Source: Woeseiaceae bacterium
GTDB taxonomy: Bacteria; Pseudomonadota; Gammaproteobacteria; Steroidobacterales; Woeseiaceae
Reading direction: 5' to 3'
DNA length: 38,327 bases
Assembly: GCA_021773055.1 (NCBI GenBank)
Contig: JAJFKV010000030.1
Location: 1 to 38,327, forward strand
Of this stretch, positions 17,522 through 24,695 are shown piece by piece. Within the stretch, counting starts at the first letter, position 1; every line of letters starts with the position of its first letter. Made by a program: the position numbers and the translations under genes. Under the pieces are notes generated by a model that saw only the letters and a program-made list of their open reading frames with translations, was not told where the DNA came from and did not search any database.

Positions 17522-17559
17522 TGTTCACTTCCGGGACGGGAGTGTTCGATTCCGGGACG
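17522..17559. promoter_or_regulatory. Tandem 17-bp upstream activator sites, 21-bp period
   Basis: Two direct repeats of TGTTCnnTTCCGGGACG occupy 17522-17538 and 17543-17559. They differ at only two bases and their starts are 21 bases apart, two helical turns. Each also has rough dyad symmetry (GTTC-N7-GGAC). They lie about 100-140 bases upstream of the predicted sigma-54 transcription start, the usual place for enhancer sites of NtrC-type regulators, so the regulator at 11383-12783 is the likely binder. The divergent LytTR operon shares this region, and LytTR proteins also prefer direct repeats about two turns apart. Binding by that regulator is the alternative. Confidence 0.7.
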
Positions 17560-17664
17560 CCCTTACCGTTCGGTCTGTCAATTCGACTGTTTGGCAGGAT
17601 CGAGCTGTTCCTGTTGCGAGTGAGGGACTATTTTCCGGGCATCTTCCGAAAAAGAGGCATGATC

Positions 17665-18387
17665 ATGAAATATATATTCCGGGCCTGGCTGGTTCTGTGC
17701 GCAATACTTGTTCCGTATCTATTGGCACAGGCAAACACCGAGATTTACTACATAGGTTTCAATCGTTTTGTCACGGATAACGGAACCGATAGCGGCGTAG
17801 TGTTTGACGACTACATCCGCGAGCTGCGACCGATCATGGAGCGTTATGGCATGACAGTAGAGAGTTATGACGTACTACACGGTGGCAGCGATGACCTTGC
17901 CGCCGACGTCGTTACCTTTGGTACGGCACCGGACCAGGATTCATTCCAGGCCTTCTTTCATGACCCTGAATTCCAGCAGATCTTTCCGCGGCTGCTCGGC
18001 GCGCTAAGCGATCATCAGGTCATTTTCACTTCGGATCCGTTTTCAATCAGCGACAGAGAAGATGGCCACACCTTGTTGAAGCTGGTTTGGATGGGTGGCG
18101 ACGTGACGGCTGGACTTGCAAGACTCGAAGCGATTAACGCTGAAATCAGCCCTCTCTATGGTCGTTACGGAGTCGAACTGGCCGCTCAAACCGCCGGGGT
18201 CCTGTCGAACCGGGGGCTAGCCAGCGAGGTAATTGCGACGATACCGCCACACAGGCTCGAACTGTGGTCTATTCGTAATGCACACGAGTTCTTTGACGAT
18301 CCGGCTGTTCAGGACAATCATCAAGCAGCAGAAAAAGTAGTGTCCAGGAGTGAATCATTCTGGCTGAAGGGGCGCGAGATCCGCTAA
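17665..18387 (+). CDS. Secreted protein with two DUF1330-like (dimeric alpha-beta barrel) halves
   Basis: ATG 17665 is chosen because GAGG (17654-17657) is seven bases upstream. The open frame reaches back to 17521, but that part covers the activator repeats. The 240-residue product has a signal peptide (YIFRAWLVLCAILVPYLLAQA). Two halves of about 100 residues follow. The first half has YYIGFNRF, MERYGMTVESYDV, then DVVTFGTAPDQDSFQAFFHDPEFQ. The second has LLKLVWMGG, YGRYGVELAAQT, then LELWSIRNAHEFFDDPAVQ. Both show the order beta-alpha-beta, 'RYG' and a 'x-F-x-DPxxQ' helix seen in DUF1330-like ferredoxin-fold domains, so an internal duplication is inferred. It is first in a + strand group with a LytS kinase and a LytTR regulator, and may supply or sense their periplasmic signal. 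No enzymatic function is known. Confidence 0.72.
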   Translation: MKYIFRAWLVLCAILVPYLLAQANTEIYYIGFNRFVTDNGTDSGVVFDDYIRELRPIMERYGMTVESYDVLHGGSDDLAADVVTFGTAPDQDSFQAFFHDPEFQQIFPRLLGALSDHQVIFTSDPFSISDREDGHTLLKLVWMGGDVTAGLARLEAINAEISPLYGRYGVELAAQTAGVLSNRGLASEVIATIPPHRLELWSIRNAHEFFDDPAVQDNHQAAEKVVSRSESFWLKGREIR

Positions 18388-18422
18388 AGTGGTTTTCAGC
18401 GGGACCAGATTGCAGCGAACAC

Positions 18423-19427
18423 ATGAGTTTTTCGAGACAAAACAAAGCGGATATCCTGGCAGCGGTATTTATCGCGATCGCACTGCCGGGTTACTACAAG
18501 ATCAAGTTCCTGCTCGACGGTCAGATGACTATCGAGCAGCTGCTGGTCCCGTCCGCGCTATATGAGGTTATGTATGCGTTCTTGCTCGCGAGCCTGTTGC
18601 TCATCCTGTATCGCTACGGTTCTCATCAAATTGATCGGGTTGGTCGGCCGGGCCTGAAGCGCCTGCTCCCGATCGCATTGGTTGCCGCCAGCGTCGTTGT
18701 TGCTATCGGCTTTACCCGCTTTTTCTTCAATGTCGTGGTCGACTGGGGATCGCCAGCATCATTCGAGTTTGATATAGCGGTGCTGGCCGTCATGTTACCG
18801 CTGATCGTGTCCGGTGTGGCCGACCGCATTTTTCTGGCGAGCGAGGCGAAGATTGCCGAACAGGCCGCGCTCGTCGCTCGATTTGAAACATTGAAAGCAA
18901 GACTAAGCCCGCATTTTCTATTCAACAGTCTGAATACGCTCGCTGATATCGTCGAAGAAGACCCGAAACTTGCCGTGCGCTTCATCGAGGAACTGGCGGC
19001 AATCTATCGCTACATCCTCGAGCACCGCGACGAGCAGTTGGTGCCGCTAGCCGCGGAAATTGAAGCAATCCGCTCAATGCTTTATCTGCTTAGGTCGCGC
19101 CAGCCCGGTGCGCTGGATGTCGAACTTGAACTTGCACCCGGTACTGAGTCTTTGCAGATCGTTCCACTGGCCCTGCAGACCGTCGTTGAAAATGCGCTGA
19201 AACACAATGCTTACAGTGCGGGCTCACCTCTCAAGCTCAGGGTTTTTACCGATGAAGATCAGCTTGTCGTGGAGAACACGCTCAATCGTCGCGAAAATGT
19301 CGTGTCCACGGATTCAGGCCTGGAAAGCCTGCGGACAAGAATAGAGCACGTTTGCAGGAGGCCTATACAAATACGTGAAACTAACGAAACATATTCTGTT
19401 CGCGTGCCGTTAATCCGTTCCGCATGA
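18423..19427 (+). CDS. LytS/YehU-type sensor histidine kinase
   Basis: The 334-residue protein has four membrane helices in the first 145 residues (ILAAVFIAIALPGYY; AFLLASLLLILYRYG; ALVAASVVVAIGFTRF; IAVLAVMLPLIVSGVA) with short loops. A His_kinase domain of the LytS family follows, with phospho-acceptor His164 in LSPHFLFNSLNTLADIV, the dimer helix through EELAAIYRYILEHRDEQL and an ATP-binding region with N-box VENALKHNAY. The canonical GxGLxN stretch is degenerate (TDSGLESLRTRIEHV keeps GL). No extracytoplasmic sensor domain is present. The gene overlaps the LytTR regulator gene by 4 bases (ATGA), so the two form a coupled two-component system. Confidence 0.92.
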   Translation: MSFSRQNKADILAAVFIAIALPGYYKIKFLLDGQMTIEQLLVPSALYEVMYAFLLASLLLILYRYGSHQIDRVGRPGLKRLLPIALVAASVVVAIGFTRFFFNVVVDWGSPASFEFDIAVLAVMLPLIVSGVADRIFLASEAKIAEQAALVARFETLKARLSPHFLFNSLNTLADIVEEDPKLAVRFIEELAAIYRYILEHRDEQLVPLAAEIEAIRSMLYLLRSRQPGALDVELELAPGTESLQIVPLALQTVVENALKHNAYSAGSPLKLRVFTDEDQLVVENTLNRRENVVSTDSGLESLRTRIEHVCRRPIQIRETNETYSVRVPLIRSA

Positions 19428-20182
19428 AGGTCTTAATCGTCGAGGATGAACCGCGCGCGGCCAACCGACTGGAGCGCCTGATCATCGAGTTGGAACCCGA
19501 TACGAATGTGCTCGGTAAAATGCCCTCCGTCGCTGCAACGATCGAATGGCTGGACAATAACGCGTCTCCCGACCTCATTTTTATGGACGTGCGACTGGAG
19601 GACGGCGACAGCTTCGAGATTCTTTCGCAAAGAAACGTCGACTCTCCCATCGTTTTCTGTACCGCCTACAGTGACTATGCGCTACAGGCTTTCGCGGTCA
19701 ACAGTATTGACTATCTTCTAAAGCCGATCGTGCAGAGGGACCTGCAAAGGGCGCTCAGCAAGTATCGAAAATACCGCGGTTATCGAATGGCTCCCGATAA
19801 CTGGCCTGACTTCCCACCGGAAGGCCGGCTTGATAAAGAAAGACGGGTATACCGATTGCAATTCCTGGTTGCGCTCGCCGGCCAATTTACACCGGTACGG
19901 ACGCTAGACGTCATTGCCGCAAGAAGTTATTTGAAAGGCACGCAACTCATCGATCGCGGTGGCCGGCAGTGGCTGCTCGATGATTCGCTTGAGCACGTGG
20001 AGAGCGAACTTGATCCGACGGATTTCGTTCGCATTAGCAGGCAGTGCCTGGTTCGGCTTGCATCAGTCAAAACATTGCAACGAAAAAACGGCGGCTACAG
20101 AGTATTACTCAGCGGCATGGAGGAGGCGCAGACAGTGTCACGAGCCAGAGTGAAATTACTCAAAGAGCACCTTGGAAAGTGA
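19424..20182 (+). CDS. LytTR-family response regulator
   Basis: The 252-residue protein has a receiver domain (1-115) with phospho-acceptor Asp55 (LIFMDVRLEDGDSFEI), acidic pocket Glu7-Asp8, and a YLLKPI Lys-Pro motif. A variable linker leads to a LytTR DNA-binding domain at about 145-250 (RTLDVIAARSYLKGTQLIDR; DFVRISRQCLVRLASVKTL). This is a LytR/AlgR-type regulator that binds paired direct repeats. A CCGTTCGGTC stretch at 17566-17575, upstream of the first gene of this group, resembles AlgR-type sites and could be an autoregulatory target. Start by ATGA overlap with the kinase gene; no separate ribosome site is seen. The stop is 56 bases from the convergent end of the purine-type operon, with no strong terminator between. 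Confidence 0.93.
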   Translation: MKVLIVEDEPRAANRLERLIIELEPDTNVLGKMPSVAATIEWLDNNASPDLIFMDVRLEDGDSFEILSQRNVDSPIVFCTAYSDYALQAFAVNSIDYLLKPIVQRDLQRALSKYRKYRGYRMAPDNWPDFPPEGRLDKERRVYRLQFLVALAGQFTPVRTLDVIAARSYLKGTQLIDRGGRQWLLDDSLEHVESELDPTDFVRISRQCLVRLASVKTLQRKNGGYRVLLSGMEEAQTVSRARVKLLKEHLGK

Positions 20183-20238
20183 AAATCGACCTGTAGTCGC
20201 GACGCAAGCATTTTCTATATGCGGGTTACTTACCGAAA

Positions 20239-21486
20239 TCATCCGACCTCTTTGATGGCATCGATAGTGGGATCAATAAGCAGCGGTTTTCCGATGGTTT
20301 TTTTCACGCTATCGATATCCTTCAACCCGCTTCCGGACACAATGCAAACCACGAGTTCGTCTGCGTCGATCTTGTCATCACGAACCAGTTGTTTCACCAC
20401 CGCCCAAGGTGCCGCCGCAGCCGGTTCAGCAAAGACACCGGTCGTCCTGGCCATCTCCGGTATAGCCGCAAGAATCGCCTCATCCGAAACGCTTACTGCT
20501 TCGCCGCCGGATTGCAGAACACCCTTCACTGCCGCCAGACCATCCCGCGGCCGGTCGACGGAGATGGAATCGGCGGCGGTACTGGCATTGACCTCATCGA
20601 CTACGACGGTTGACCACTCCGGGTTCGATTCACCATTGTCGCGAATCCTTCGAACGGTATTGCAGATCGCAGCGCTGGCGTCAGACTGGGCACAATCGAT
20701 TTTCGGCAACCGGTCGATAAGCCCAACGGCTTGCAGATCGCACCAGCCTTTCCAGAGTCCACTCAATAGATTGCCGTCCCCGGCAGGTACTACGACGCGA
20801 TCCGGGACTCGACCGCCCAGGGACTCCCAGATCTCGTAGGCACAGGTTTTCTTGCCTTCGCGCGTAAAGGGGTTGTAGCCGGTACTGCGATTGAACCAGC
20901 CGAATTCATCGGAGGCAGCGAGGCAAAGATCGAAGGCATTATCGTAGCTGCCCCGTACCGCGAATACGGTGGCGCCGAAAGACAAGCCCTGGGTGAGCTT
21001 CGCTGCGGGTGCGTTTTCCGGAACGAATACTACCGCGCGCAGGCCGAGTGAAGCAGCGAGACAGGCAAGCGACGAGCCGGCGTTCCCGGTACTGGCGATG
21101 GACACGACGTCGGCACCGATATCCATTGCCCTTCGCAGCACCACGGCGCTGGCGCGATCCTTTGTCGACGCGCTCGGATTCACAGTGTCATCCTTGAGGT
21201 ACAGGTTGCGGAGCCCAAGTGATTTACCGAGGCGCGGTGCTTCATACAACGGCGTCCCACCGACTCGTAGCGGGAACGCGGAGTCGGTTTCTCTCACTGG
21301 CAGCAGCGGCGCATAGCGAAACAGGTCGGCCCGGGAATCATCAAATCCTGCCGCGACAACTCTTGCGATAGCCGCGTAGTCATAGGTGACATCAAGGTTG
21401 CCACCACAAACCGGGCACAGGAACCCCGCGAAATCCGCGGCCTGCGATTCAGCACAGGCAATACACCGATAACCGTTCATGTGCAT
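20239..21486 (-). CDS. Threonine-synthase-like PLP enzyme with N-terminal zinc ribbon
   Basis: Starting at ATG 21486 gives 415 residues; a GTG at 21516 would overlap carbamate kinase by 23 bases. The N-terminus is a rubredoxin-like zinc ribbon (C8xxC11, C24xxC27). A fold-type-II PLP domain follows, with the Schiff-base Lys109 in NPSASTKDRAS, the phosphate/cofactor loop STGNAGSSLA and a terminal VCIVSGSGLKD. This is the pattern of threonine synthase and related beta-replacement/elimination enzymes. As the last gene of the YgfK/YgeW-type operon it is more likely to act on an amino- or ureido-substituted amino acid from purine-type catabolism than in threonine biosynthesis. Deamination of a diaminopropionate-like intermediate is a possible role (inference). 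There is no strong terminator after it. Confidence 0.85.
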   Translation of the reverse strand: MHMNGYRCIACAESQAADFAGFLCPVCGGNLDVTYDYAAIARVVAAGFDDSRADLFRYAPLLPVRETDSAFPLRVGGTPLYEAPRLGKSLGLRNLYLKDDTVNPSASTKDRASAVVLRRAMDIGADVVSIASTGNAGSSLACLAASLGLRAVVFVPENAPAAKLTQGLSFGATVFAVRGSYDNAFDLCLAASDEFGWFNRSTGYNPFTREGKKTCAYEIWESLGGRVPDRVVVPAGDGNLLSGLWKGWCDLQAVGLIDRLPKIDCAQSDASAAICNTVRRIRDNGESNPEWSTVVVDEVNASTAADSISVDRPRDGLAAVKGVLQSGGEAVSVSDEAILAAIPEMARTTGVFAEPAAAAPWAVVKQLVRDDKIDADELVVCIVSGSGLKDIDSVKKTIGKPLLIDPTIDAIKEVG

Positions 21487-21493
21487 GATTTCG

Positions 21494-22465
21494 TCACGGT
21501 ACGATGTGAGTGCCACGGATCTTCTGTGGGTCCGCTTGCAGGTTGTGTGGTTGCGTGATGATTACTTCCTCGCCACCTTGTTCGAGAAACGCGACAGCAC
21601 TCTCGATCTTTGGTTGCATGCTGCCGGCCGCGAAGTGTCCTGCAGCCAGGTGTTGCCGACATTCTTTTACATTCATGCGGTCGATCTCGACTTGCTCGTC
21701 TGTGCCGAAATTCAATGACACCTTGTCGACGTCGGTGGAGATAATAAATATCGAGGCGCCAAGCTCAGAGGCTAACAGGCAAGAAGTCGCATCCTTATCG
21801 ATAACCGCGGGGCGGGGTCGTAGTGCACCGTCCGCTCTGTATACGACCGGGATGCCACCGCCGCCACCGGCGATGACCAGTGTACCGTTGTCGAGCAATG
21901 CGCGAATGGCCGGTAACTCGACAATTTTGAGCGGGGTCGGCGACGGCACCAGACGGCGCCAGCCGCGGCCTGCATCTTCGCCAACGACCCAGCCGTCATC
22001 TTCCTCGCGTTGGCGCGCTTCTTCTTCGCTCATGAATGGGCCTATCGGCTTGCTCGGTTGGGCGAAACTCGCATCCTGTTCATCGACCACGACCTGGGTA
22101 ACCAATGCGACGACTTGTTGCTCCAGCTCCTGACGCTGAAATTCATTCTGCAGGCTCTGAGCAATCTGCATTCCTATCGATCCTTGTGTATCGGCCACAC
22201 AGTTGGCCAATGGCACCTGGTGAATGACGTCTCTCGCCAGCTCCGAGCGCAACAGGATAAAGCCGACCTGCGGGCCATTGCCGTGCGTTATCAGCACGCG
22301 ATAGCCCTGCTTTACGATTGGCACGATAAAACGACTGGTCTCGCCGGCAACACGGTACTGATCCAGAACGTCCATGTGCTCGCGGTCCCGGATCAGGGAG
22401 TTGCCGCCAATGGCGATGACGACCAGCGGAGGATCGGCGTTGTTGTCTTGTCTGGAAGGTGTCAT
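21494..22465 (-). CDS. arcC: Carbamate kinase
   Basis: The 323-residue protein has the amino-acid-kinase fold of carbamate kinases: N-terminal VVIAIGGNSLI (ATP/phosphate loop), THGNGPQVGFIL, GGGGGIPVV and VIDKDATSCLLASELGA, plus the PSPTPLKIVE loop typical of the ArcC/YqeA family. It transfers phosphate from carbamoyl phosphate to ADP, giving ATP, ammonia and CO2. It follows the YgeW carbamoyltransferase gene by 15 bases. The pair makes sense as phosphorolysis of a ureido compound followed by substrate-level ATP formation. No arginine-deiminase (arcA) gene is present, so this is probably a catabolic carbamate kinase of the YqeA type rather than part of the arginine pathway. Confidence 0.95.
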   Translation of the reverse strand: MTPSRQDNNADPPLVVIAIGGNSLIRDREHMDVLDQYRVAGETSRFIVPIVKQGYRVLITHGNGPQVGFILLRSELARDVIHQVPLANCVADTQGSIGMQIAQSLQNEFQRQELEQQVVALVTQVVVDEQDASFAQPSKPIGPFMSEEEARQREEDDGWVVGEDAGRGWRRLVPSPTPLKIVELPAIRALLDNGTLVIAGGGGGIPVVYRADGALRPRPAVIDKDATSCLLASELGASIFIISTDVDKVSLNFGTDEQVEIDRMNVKECRQHLAAGHFAAGSMQPKIESAVAFLEQGGEEVIITQPHNLQADPQKIRGTHIVP

Positions 22466-22480
22466 GTGAATTGCCGTTTC

Positions 22481-23482
22481 CTACATTGTGAGTGCCATAA
22501 GGGCCTTGGCCGTATGCAATCGGTTTTCAGCCTCAGGATAAACGCGCGATTGTGGGCCGTCGATAACTGCATCGCTTACTTCAGAGCCTCGATCGGCAGG
22601 CAGGCAGTGCATGTAGATCGCCTGTTCTCGCGCGCGTGCCATCATCGCCTCGTCACAAATCCAGTGCTTGTACTGCTCCGCGACTCGCATTGCTTCGTCA
22701 GGTTTGCTGAACAGCGATTCCACGCCCCAGCTCTTGGGATAAACGATGTCGGCATCGGCAAACGCGTCCTCCATATTATCCACGACCTCGAACGAGCCAC
22801 CTGAACTTGCCGCGTTTTCACGGGCGAGTCTCATGGGCTCATCCATTAACGTGTATTCAGGTGGATGAGCCAGCGTCACATTCATGCCGAAGCGGGTCAT
22901 CAACATGATCAGCCCCTGCGGCACGGACATCGGTTTAACGTAGCTCGGCGCGTACGCCCAGGACACGGCGATCTTGAGGTCCTTTAGATCCTTCCCAAAC
23001 TCCTCGCGAATAGTCATCAGGTCGGCCAGGTTTTGGCAAGGATGATCAACGTCGCACTGCATGTTGATGACAGGCACCGACGCGTGTTCTGCAACATCGC
23101 GCATATACGACTGTCCCTCGCCCGGAACCAGATCATGGCGGATCATGATGCCGTGCCCGTAACCGGAAAGTATCGTGCCCATATCCTTGGGGCTTTCGCC
23201 ATGTGCGATCTGTGAGGTCTCCGAGTCGATAAAGTGAGCGTGCCCGCCGAGCTGCGTCATACCCGCTTCAAACGAGTTGCGCGTTCGAGTGGACTTGTCG
23301 AAGAAAATAAGAAACGCTGTTTTGTGCGCCAGGTGCAAAGTTGGCACGCCATTTTTAAATTCGTCTTTCAACTGATCCGCTGTGTCCAGGGCGAGTTCCA
23401 TTTCTTCGTCCGACCAGTCTTGTGTCATCAACCAGTCACGGCCTTTCATGTGATCGGGAATCGGTTTTGCTGTGCGAGTCAT
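22481..23482 (-). CDS. ygeW: Knotted carbamoyltransferase, YgeW family
   Basis: Starting at ATG 23482 gives 333 residues; the upstream extension of the frame overlaps ygeY and has non-protein-like composition. The carbamoyl-phosphate loop STRTR is at 64-68 (FDKSTRTRNSFEAGM). HPCQNLADL gives the second conserved element. HCLPADRGSEV is the C-terminal substrate loop. SWAYAPSYVKPMSVPQG matches the threading loop of the knotted subfamily. Family members transfer a carbamoyl group to or from an amino group. In purine-type clusters the reaction probably runs towards carbamoyl phosphate, feeding the adjacent carbamate kinase, with a diaminopropionate-like acceptor. The exact substrate is not established. 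It is shorter than E. coli YgeW, mainly at the N-terminus. Confidence 0.9.
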   Translation of the reverse strand: MTRTAKPIPDHMKGRDWLMTQDWSDEEMELALDTADQLKDEFKNGVPTLHLAHKTAFLIFFDKSTRTRNSFEAGMTQLGGHAHFIDSETSQIAHGESPKDMGTILSGYGHGIMIRHDLVPGEGQSYMRDVAEHASVPVINMQCDVDHPCQNLADLMTIREEFGKDLKDLKIAVSWAYAPSYVKPMSVPQGLIMLMTRFGMNVTLAHPPEYTLMDEPMRLARENAASSGGSFEVVDNMEDAFADADIVYPKSWGVESLFSKPDEAMRVAEQYKHWICDEAMMARAREQAIYMHCLPADRGSEVSDAVIDGPQSRVYPEAENRLHTAKALMALTM

Positions 23483-23501
23483 TGTGAATAATCTCCCGGG
23501 T

Positions 23502-24695
23502 TTAACCCTTCGCGAATTGATCGACGAGGGCGGAGTAAAAGGCGGCGCAGCACACGAGGTGTTCGACCTCGGTCTGCTCGTTGGGCGCGTGTGCAAAGTG
23601 TTCATGACCGGGTCCGAAGCCCACGGTCGGAATGTTGTGCATTCCGGCGGTGGCGACGCCGTTGGTGCTGAACGTCCAGTGACCGACTTCGGGGTCTTTG
23701 TCGAATGCTTCCAGGTATGCGGTCACTGCCGCTTGTACTTCGGGTTCGGTTTCGCCCATTTCCCACGTCGGGTAGTACTTTCGCGTGGGGTAGGTTAGCC
23801 CGGTATAACTGGGTACCGCGTAGTCGAGCACGGTGACCGTGGCATTCGCAGCCTGAACCGACGGCAAGGCGAGAATTTCTGCCACAGACGTGTCTTCTGT
23901 CTCGTCGATGGTTAAACGGCGATCAAGATGTATCGTGCAGCCATCGGCAACCGCACAGAGGCTGGGGGAGGTGGAGCGGATTTCGCTAATTGTGACCGTA
24001 CCCTTGCCCAGCGGCTCACGTGGCTGCAGTTCATCGTTGAGTTTTTCTATTTCGGCGATGATGCCCGCCATCTTGTAAATCGCGTTGTCCCCACGTTCGG
24101 GCGCTGAGCCGTGACAGGAGATACCGGAGGTGTGAACCTCTAATTCCATTCGACCGCGGTGTCCGCGGTAGATACGCAGGCTGGTCGGTTCGGTAATCAC
24201 GACGAGGTCCGGGCGAAGATCGTCTTCGTTGATAATGTATTGCCAGCACAAACCATCGCAGTCTTCCTCCTGCACGGTTGCGGTTGCGTAAAAGGTGACG
24301 TTCTCGGGGATGCCGCGTTTCTTTAATATTGCGCCGGCATAGATGCTGGAGGCGACACCACCTTTCATGTCACTCGTGCCGCGGCCGTACAGAATTCCAT
24401 CCTCTATATCGCCTGAGTGCGGGTCACGATTCCACAGCTCCGGGTCACCGACGTCGACCGTATCAATATGGCCATCGAATGCGATTACACGAGGACCGTT
24501 GCCAATGCGGCCGAGGAGATTGCCCATCGGGTCAACAGTGACTTCGTCGTAGCCAATTCGCAGCATTTCCTGGCGTGCTCGCTCAACGACCGCACCTTCT
24601 TCAGAACTCAATGACGGGATGCGGATAATGTCCTGCATAAATCTTACGAGGTCGGCTTTGATTTCCATCGCGTCCGCGTAATAGGTACTACTCAT
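23502..24695 (-). CDS. ygeY: YgeY-family M20 metallohydrolase
   Basis: The 397-residue protein belongs to the M20 zinc peptidase/deacetylase superfamily. Metal ligands are seen in AFDGHIDTV, in GRGTSDMKGGVAS and in the VQEEDCDGL Glu-Glu pair. The dimerisation or lid domain lies at about 180-290, and the closing His is in TVGFGPGHEHFAHAPNEQ. The sequence is closest in pattern to YgeY (the selenium-metabolism-linked hydrolase family) rather than ArgE or DapE, which fits its neighbours YgeW, SsnA and YgfK. It would hydrolyse an N-acyl or ureido/formyl amide bond of a ring-opened intermediate; the substrate is inferred, not known. It overlaps the preceding PLP-enzyme gene by 4 bases (ATGA). Confidence 0.9.
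   Translation of the reverse strand: MSSTYYADAMEIKADLVRFMQDIIRIPSLSSEEGAVVERARQEMLRIGYDEVTVDPMGNLLGRIGNGPRVIAFDGHIDTVDVGDPELWNRDPHSGDIEDGILYGRGTSDMKGGVASSIYAGAILKKRGIPENVTFYATATVQEEDCDGLCWQYIINEDDLRPDLVVITEPTSLRIYRGHRGRMELEVHTSGISCHGSAPERGDNAIYKMAGIIAEIEKLNDELQPREPLGKGTVTISEIRSTSPSLCAVADGCTIHLDRRLTIDETEDTSVAEILALPSVQAANATVTVLDYAVPSYTGLTYPTRKYYPTWEMGETEPEVQAAVTAYLEAFDKDPEVGHWTFSTNGVATAGMHNIPTVGFGPGHEHFAHAPNEQTEVEHLVCCAAFYSALVDQFAKG

Noticed and set aside
17541..17561. tRNA T-arm (GTTCGATTCC)
   Set aside because: The bases match a T-loop, but the flanking five-base stems do not pair and no acceptor, D or anticodon arm is found. The sequence is one of two tandem activator repeats.
17521..17664. 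Extended start of the DUF1330-like gene
   Set aside because: The extension would cover the activator repeats, lacks a ribosome site and would bury the signal peptide. ATG 17665 has GAGG at seven bases.
20183..20238. Terminator between the LytTR regulator and the purine-type operon
   Set aside because: Only a 4-bp complementarity with a long loop is found; this is not enough to call a terminator.
23483..23605. N-terminal extension of YgeW
   Set aside because: The 41 extra residues overlap ygeY and are Pro/Ser/Arg-rich antisense-like sequence; ATG 23482 begins the conserved family sequence.
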